DNA from: Taenia hydatigena
Lineage: Eukaryota; Platyhelminthes; Cestoda; Cyclophyllidea; Taeniidae
NCBI GenBank assembly: GCA_036345935.2
Contig: JADWOT020000004.1
Location: forward strand, 2,470,418-2,534,417
DNA: 64,000 nucleotides
Reading direction: 5' to 3'
Under the pieces are notes generated by a model that ran no database searches, was not told the DNA's origin, and saw nothing but the letters and a program-made list of their open reading frames with translations. The position numbers and the translations under genes are program-made. This document shows positions 57,540 through 64,000 of this stretch, one piece after another (position 1 is the stretch's first letter; each line of letters begins with the position of its first letter).

Positions 57540-57870
57540 AATGTCGCCCACCTGGTTACGGTGACACACCCGATCGCACAGTCACATGACGTTGACAGGA
57601 GGAGTGCGAGTCACCGAAATGGAGTTTGGACTGCGAATCTGCACTTTGACCGGATGCATGCTTGGTGTGTTGTGGCTTGAAGCCTCGTTGTCCTCCCGCC
57701 CTTCCTTCCTGCCCTCACTCCACGTCATTGCATAGAGGGCGTGTTTGCGTGTTGGCTCATCACATGACGTGTGCCGTGTCCCTCTCACACCCAGTTTATT
57801 GTGGTGTGAAATTGACAGGTTGAAAGGAGGCCCAGCTCGCTTTGCAGGGTTAAAACTGATGCCCTAGAGG
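57540..57870 (+). repeat. Diverged repeat R10, copy (partner 43840-44300)
   Basis: Landmarks are as listed for 43840-44300. The right part (AAACTGATGCCCTAGAGGTC near 57852) also matches 3231-3250 (AAACTGATGCCTAAGAGATC). Confidence 0.55.
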
Positions 57871-58683
57871 TCAAAATACAATGCCGACGACATGAACGAA
57901 CCCACGTGCAAGCGTTGCGTAATGGAGTTAACCGGAGGTATAAAAGGGGCAGCCTCACAGTAGCCACAACACTTAATGCCAATGGAGGAGTGGCAGAGAG
58001 ACCTCCACAGTACAAATAGATGCCCAACTGACACAAATGCTATTCTGGAAGCCTCTGAGACTGAGTTGTGGGGCCAAAAATACAAAATTGGGTGTGACGG
58101 TGTGTTGTGGTGGGTGACACCATCACCTCTAGTGACGGCGGAACTAGGGTTTGTGTAGAAAAGTATTCCAACGACGTCTTCGCAACAGCTGTAGGTCCAC
58201 AGTGGATGTGCGCAAAAGACGGATTGGTGCAAAATTGGAATCTCTATTTGCATTTCTACCATTAAGTTCTTTCCTTCCGACTTAAGGACCACCGCTGTAG
58301 ATAGGCGCATTCAGCTACCAGAAACTGTTCTCTGTGTTTGTTCAGCAAAAGCTTCTCATTTCATCCTTTCATTCCACGTATAATTTATCTATAAAGTCAT
58401 TTTTTTTATTTCAAGAGAATGCTATACATTACAGCATTGAGCCACTGTGCTTAGTAGTTGGTGAATTAATGGTGATGGACGAAACAGAAAGGGAAAGGAA
58501 AAGACATGAAAATTATGCATAGTATTTGAGGCGCCCCATACATCTGCAATCACTTGATTGCGAATTTGTGTAAGACCACTTTTTACTCGGTTTTGCTGTG
58601 TTTCTACGACCAGGTAAAAGCACTACCGGGTGGGTGTTGTGGATGAAGGATTGACCCACCTGAGGCCTGTCAACTCTCCTCAC
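57871..58683. other. Non-coding or intronic stretch
   Basis: No supported gene. It contains the pyrimidine-rich plus-strand acceptor-like site near 58420 mentioned under 56901-57166. Confidence 0.35.
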
Positions 58684-58842
58684 CGACATCAATTGGCAGT
58701 CCACGCAGTGAGAAGGCAGTTGATCAGCTTCTGCCACACACACTTCCCTGCCCACTTGATGCGACACACAACCAGCTGCTTCAGCATCACTCAAGTGCAG
58801 CATCACCTTCAGTACAGCATGCGTTCGCACATCATTCTCGAC
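58684..58842 (-). CDS. Candidate exon, unrecognised
   Basis: Fifty-three codons, phase 0 at both ends, run from acceptor GACACCTCAG to donor TCG|GTGAGG. The sequence starts VENDVRTHAVLKVMLHLSDA and later has VGREVCVAEADQL and four Cys. A second possible donor, CAG|GTGGGT at 58659, would lengthen it by eight codons in the same phase. Phases fit the candidate exons on either side (60476-60955 and 56334-56430). The opposite strand also carries a long frame here, so coding status is uncertain. No family is recognised. Confidence 0.3.
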
Positions 58843-59129
58843 CTGAGGTGTCAATGGTTGCATACGATTTGCCATAATCAAGAAGACAGAGTAGTTGAAG
58901 AGTTGATGTTGTCCAATATGATTAACACTTTCTTAAAAGCCGTAAGTCACTGCAACTCCTGCCGCCACAAAGCAAACTGCTCCAGGTTTACTCCATCTAA
59001 CCAGCACCCAACCTCACAGTTAATTTCTTTTATCGGTTAAGTAAAAGTTAAGGAGGGAGGAGAAGATGGAGGATGAAAAGAGTCTTCCGTGTACGTGACT
59101 GCTCTTAAAACCGAGACGATGAATGGATG

Positions 59130-60330
59130 TCTAGATTGCACTTTGCAGAATCACCAGCACTGCGTGAACTATTGCCAAACAAAATTCAAAACGATTTAAC
59201 CATAAAGCAGTCAAAACTGCGCAAAATATTCTCCAGACTTGTTCACTTGTGCCCGCTGCAGCAGAGATGCTATCGCGACTCTGAGCGAGTATTCGACCCC
59301 CAATAACTCGGGACAACGAAACTTCTAGCGTTTACATCGTACGCTCAATGAGAGCTCGGTATGTGCATGCTGGGGTGGTGAGTGGTGAGTCGGTCCCAGT
59401 CTCGACCACTTGTAGCACTTGGAATGACCCTGACCTCACCGCGATTGTGGATTGACGCAGAGTTGATCTCCTTCGCCTGTTGGTGAATGGGAGGTCCTAA
59501 ACGAGAGCCCATTCTTGAAATGGTTTTAAAATGTCGAGGGAAATCAAGTCAGAGAAGAAGAAGAAGGACGACAAAACATCAAATCGGGATAGTTGTTTTG
59601 GAGTTGTTGGTACCCTCACTGGCGTGTGCCAGAGAAATGTTTGCGTCCCATCGCAGTTCGAATGATTAAACCGGAGTGGAGCACTTTGAAGCAGAAAAAG
59701 TGAAATGCCAAATTAACTCAAAGGAGAATGCATTTATCTTTGAATACGGATTGGCTTTGCAACCTATTTTCAGTTTAATTCAAAAGCCCTTATTTTTATA
59801 CTTTAATTTTACCCTTTTGAGAAGTTTTTTTGCTTTGAATTCCCTCTTTTCTAACAGTGATGGTTTCTGATATCTCATTGACTGTACACAATGATTTGTT
59901 GCTCGGGAGACAGAAAAAGAAAACAGATTTTGCATTTGGTGCACAGTTGAGGGTGGTTTTGCCTCCCTGCTCCTTGGCAACAACCCACACTGCTGTCACA
60001 GAGACCAGACAATCCAACTGGCACTAGCCACAATTAGACACCAAAGACCCTGACATCAGAACATGCTTTGGACACATCATTTAGAAGGGTTGATATTTTA
60101 TCTTTTAACCTCTCTGACAGACCCTGATACGCCTTCAGAAAGGGCTCCGCATCACTGTTCTGGAGGAAGGGGAAGGGATGTTCAGCCACATTCCAAATTT
60201 TAGTTGGCTCGATCGTAGATCCAAGAGCTGCAGAATAGAGACAGAGAGAGGGAAAGCGCCAACGAATCTAAGCAAAATTCTATCAAAGTTGCACACACTC
60301 CAACCTCGTGTTCAGACAATGAGGCAATTA
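59130..60330 (+). repeat. Diverged repeat R6, copy 3
   Basis: Partners and anchors are given under copies 1 and 2. It lies between candidate exons 60476-60955 and 58684-58842, so it would be intronic if those belong to one gene. Confidence 0.6.
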
Positions 60331-60475
60331 GAAATTGAAACGACAATATTAGGTGACCGGTCCAAAAGTGAGGTGGCATAGCAGAACGGAAGCAGAATGT
60401 TTGCTTTCTGCAGTGAAATTAAGCAACATTCAACTTAATAACTGTGCTTTTAAGGGGGCGAGAATGACAACTTAC

Positions 60476-60955
60476 ATTAGTGGCCTGAGCTTGACCAGTG
60501 CAAAACCCTCTCCAATGTGACTTGCAAGGAGGTACCCCACCGATGCAGGGTCCCGATGCTTTTGTATCTTCATCAGTAAGTTCTCGTCTTCCGATTTTAC
60601 CCTCTGATGTGCATTCTTTGAGGCATGTATAGATGTGGGACGCTTGAGGGAGGATTGTGACCGAGAGACGTGCTGAGGAGACTACTTTAGAAAGCCAGGA
60701 GCTAGTGTAGTGGTGTGGATAGCTCTGGCTCCAAAGTGGCAGCAGCGCTTGTAATTTTACAGTCTCGTTAAATAAGCGAACTTGATGCACCATAAAAGGG
60801 ACACAAATGAATGGTGAACATCGTAAAGCCTTGACTCTCCAATCACGCACAGTGACTTCCAACTCTTTTCCACCTTCTTCCACACGGGCATAGTTTCCCA
60901 GCGTTTCAGAGGTGGCTTCAGAAAAGAGACGGCGTCTACCTTCAGCAGCCAAATT
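60476..60955 (-). CDS. Candidate exon of an unrecognised gene (160 codons)
   Basis: The frame runs from acceptor GAGTGATTCAG to a good donor, ACTAAT|GTAAGT, exactly 480 nt, phase 0 at both ends. It begins NLAAEGRRRLFSEATSETLG, continues with a Glu/Lys/Val-rich part (GGKELEVTVRDW), and ends with a Cys-containing segment (GPCIGGVPPCKSHWRGFC). The middle (around PLWSQSYPHHYTSSW) looks less protein-like, so it could be two exons around a small intron; an internal ACT|GTGCGT and a later CTCCTCAG would allow that. It joins in phase with 58684-58842 or directly with 56334-56430. No domain is recognised. Confidence 0.4.
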
Positions 60956-63109
60956 CTGAATCACTCAGACTAAGAAGATGTGTAATATCATTGAATATGA
61001 AACAATCGCAGTGGAAGGTCCTGCATTATGACAAGCATCAAACCACAATGAAGTTGGAGGAGTAAAATCGCCTAGTATTCAGTTTCAATGAAACGTAATG
61101 CAAGTGGAACTTCCACCCTCATAAAGATTATATCTCGAGAACGAACCAAAATGTACTTATAACTGCCGTTTTTCCCACTTGGATATCGCATTGCACATCT
61201 GGTTGTCCGGTGCTGTGGAATGATAATTTTACTCTTGGATGAATGCCAAGTGTGATGTTGGGAAAAAAGGGACATTGATAGTGCAATCTTTGACCTGTGA
61301 AAAGAGGCACTTATGTGGAGGATTGCATTTGAGATTGAACATGCAGTCACAGTCTTGTGGGACGAAGTGGGCTGTGCTCCTGAGAAGTGTGAGTGAGTGG
61401 CTCAAAGGTAACAAATGTAAAGAAGGACCGTCGATTTCCACTGAAGCCGCCTACCCGCCATCCATCGTTACTGCATGTCAATGCAACCCACACGAAATTG
61501 GCTCGGCTATTCGCACACCTCTTCCTTCCCATTTGGCGTAACTGACAATGAACTGTCTCAGCATCACCCACCTCCGGCATTATTCGTTACACCGTGAAGT
61601 CGTCGATCAAGCAAAGAAGATTGCATGGCTGATACGCTCTGCTATCGCATAAAGCACGGTCTTTGAACACCAGATCGCACAATTAAAGAGAGATAGCTAA
61701 AGATTTGGTGCAACCTATGGTAGGATTAGAGAAGAAATCTGTTTTAACCACTTCTGAAGCATTCTATATCAGCTAGAACAGAAGGCAGAGGGTGAGTCGG
61801 GCGATTTCAGGTTGAAACATCCAAGCCTTATGATGCATGCATTCGAACTGCTGTTTGCATTTCCAATTCTACGACATAAGGTATACAGACATAATGAGAC
61901 ACATCGAAATGTAGGAAGGTTTTTAATGTCTCATCACCTTCAAACCCATGCAGTGTTCCTTCAAAATGGCGTGGCTGTAGAAAGCACAGCGTCTGGGCCT
62001 CTAACTTTTTCCAACACCTGAAGATAGATAAAACAAATGTAAAACACGTCTAACTTCTGCCCGTGAGGATGCGAACTTGGAGAGACGGCGCAGTGAACGT
62101 CATCACACCTTCCAGGCGTTGCTGTTAGGTAGTCAGACTAAGTCGTGCCAGATGGAGAACGTGGATGCGGAGTAGGGAAGAGATAATATCAAAGGCGACC
62201 GGAGCTAGATTTTCTGCTGTTGGTGATTAAATGCTTGGTTGATGTGATGTTTGCAGCACAAAGAGAGGAGAGAGCGGCGCAGAGGCTGCTGATTTGGTCG
62301 GAGGATCATGCTGTGGGACGAAAGCTGAACCCACAGAGACTGAAGTGTCTGCGTACATCAACACACAGTTTAAGGGACTATCAACTTACACATTTACTAG
62401 AAATAGCTCTTATCCGACCTCATTGTGGACAGGAAAGTCACAACCACTTGTTAGTAATAATAAACTTCATGAAAAAGTGAACCGACAGCAAGTCTTCCAC
62501 TTGTTGATTCTTCAGTCATCTGTTCATCCTCTCATCCATCCATCAATGCCTTCCCAGCATCTGCCGAACGGAGCTTCCTGTGCTCATTCATTTGTCCGGT
62601 ACCCATTCACATGCTCGATTCTTCTATCACTCCCTCAACACCAACCACCATAAAATAAACGACACCTGTGACACTTGGATGCATTGGGACAATCTATCTA
62701 CAAGGCGGAAGTGGCGATCAGGCCAGACGGATAAATGCAAAATGAAGGCAAATTTCTGTGTCTATCGCTAGCACTTCATAGGGGCCTCCTCGATCTTCGA
62801 TGGGGAGAGAAGCGTGGCAGGAGGAAATCACGCAAAGGTGTTGCCAGTCACCCATTGCATCAGCGCATTTACTACTAGAGTTATATTCTTAAATTTATAA
62901 AAATCTCGTGGAATTTTTTTAAGTTTTTTGTTTGGCTTTCTTTAATTGAATCAACTTGCCCTCACAACTACTTGTGATGTGTTTATTAAAAGAGGCAAAA
63001 CGTTGCAAAGTTTAAAAGCGGCCTCAGTTTCTGAGCTTACAAAGGACTAGCAGAAGAGACTCTAATGAACGCATGAATCAAGCAGTGCATCATGTATGAT
63101 TAAAGTCTT
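60956..63109. other. Non-coding stretch without recognised genes
   Basis: No supported exon. Plus-strand frames near 61239-61541 and 62220-62653 have no splice or poly(A) support. Any 5' part of the minus-strand candidate gene should lie here or beyond the window. Confidence 0.4.
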
Positions 63110-64000
63110 TCTAAAAAAGTAGTGAAACACACACATTCGCTGAGTTGCGCGCACCATTGCGAAGACACAACGTCGGTGTCAATAGCGAAGGCGGCGTGAC
63201 AGGTGGATTCGTCAAAATCGTCACTTTCAAAAGCAAAATACGAGTTCTGGCAAAGAAGCAGCCTAAAAGACCTGTTTGACAGTAGTTTTTGTCTATTTTC
63301 TGCTCCCTTTTGATGGTTGCAGAGTGACCACCTTGGAGGGTAAGGGCTTAACGATGTTGTGCGCCTTCGATGGACTGACACGAAATGCAACGGTCTCTGT
63401 GACATCCAAATAACACTGACGTTTTAACCTGATATTTCTGTCACAGTGTTTGTCGCTTCTTCTACCTTCAATTCCACCGTTGCCAAGAGGCAAATTCAGC
63501 TGTCGGTCATCGCTGTGCTTGCTGATTTCACGACAGACTCGTCTTTCTTCCCTTAATACCACTAAAAACATGACCAGAAATGTGTCCGCTCAAAATAAAG
63601 GAAAATACCTACGAAAAGCCTATTCTCTTATGTTAACGTGATGCAAAATTTGTGGTGATGGGTGAACTCATGGAGGCCAAGGAGGCGGACAAAGAAGAAC
63701 ACAGACAAGGAATTAAGCAGCATAACCCATCAGTATTTAATTACCACATTAATGTACCAGCATTTTTACTCAATTTTAGTTCGAATCACCATCAGACAGG
63801 TGCTGTGAGTGATGCATTGACGCACTTGAGGTCCGTCTATTGAAACGCATTCGGTTGCAAGACAATCCACCTGAGCGAGCAAAGCATCCCTTTCTAATGC
63901 ATCATTTCCCGAATCCGAATTTTAAGCACAATTAATAAACTTGGGGCGAAACATGGAAGAGAAAGAGGACGGAGAAGCGGCATCATCCTACTTTTGAAAA
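63110..64000 (+). repeat. Diverged repeat R8, copy 2 (runs off the window)
   Basis: Direct match to 2940-4290; the last part (63790-63990) corresponds to about 4090-4270. Its right end lies outside the window. Confidence 0.55.

Noticed and set aside
1..64000. CRISPR arrays, rRNA genes, bacterial operons, viral or toxin genes
   Set aside because: None seen. The sequence is eukaryotic in character and has no regularly spaced short direct repeats with unique spacers.

Overview
This is nuclear DNA from an animal, with very few genes. There are no operons, no Shine-Dalgarno sites and no long intact bacterial-style reading frames. The clearest coding sequences are short exons bounded by GT/AG splice sites, followed by AATAAA signals. 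One exon belongs to a recognisable metazoan family (protein phosphatase inhibitor 2). Mid-40s GC by eye, introns as short as 60-89 nt inside long non-coding stretches, and a 100-N scaffold gap would suit a parasitic flatworm such as a tapeworm. That organism call is an inference from general character, not from a diagnostic sequence.

Genes. Nearly all supported coding sequence is on the minus strand. (1) 23351-23668 is the last exon of a protein phosphatase 1 inhibitor-2 (PPP1R2-like) gene, with an AATAAA about 100 nt after its stop. (2) 30898-31614 is a compact run of four phase-compatible exons ending in a stop, with AATAAA about 115 nt further on; the protein is not recognised. An exon at 39580-39666 has the right phase to precede it across an 8 kb intron. 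(3) Exons at 60476-60955, 58684-58842 and 56334-56430 are phase-compatible and may belong to a third unrecognised minus-strand gene. A plus-strand candidate exon (56901-57166) and a few isolated coding-like stretches (959-1204, 29675-30013, 45223-45546) are weaker.

Repeats. Most of the window is old, diverged duplicated non-coding DNA. About 6.26-13.9 kb and 35.4-43.6 kb are collinear at an offset of about 29-30 kb, which indicates an ancient segmental duplication. Other pairs or triplets are: 2.94-4.29 / 63.1-64.0; 14.4-15.9 / 54.4-55.3 / 59.1-60.3; 16.41-18.50 / 31.95-33.99 (by far the most similar pair); 45.75-47.5 / 49.95-51.8; 48.73-49.08 / 49.13-49.47; 43.84-44.3 / 57.54-57.9 / 2.99-3.25; and an inverted pair, 20.8-21.2 / 25.8-26.2. 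Also present are a compound CCA microsatellite (47545-47750) and a possible SINE-like element with an oligo-A tail (52327-52660).

Most interesting signal. A 16-bp palindrome, GTCACNYATNYGTGAC, occurs six times (2282, 12425, 23180, 41960, 44547, 46772), where about 0.06 would be expected by chance. Two copies sit at matching places in the two arms of the ancient duplication, so the motif predates the duplication and has stayed intact while its surroundings diverged.
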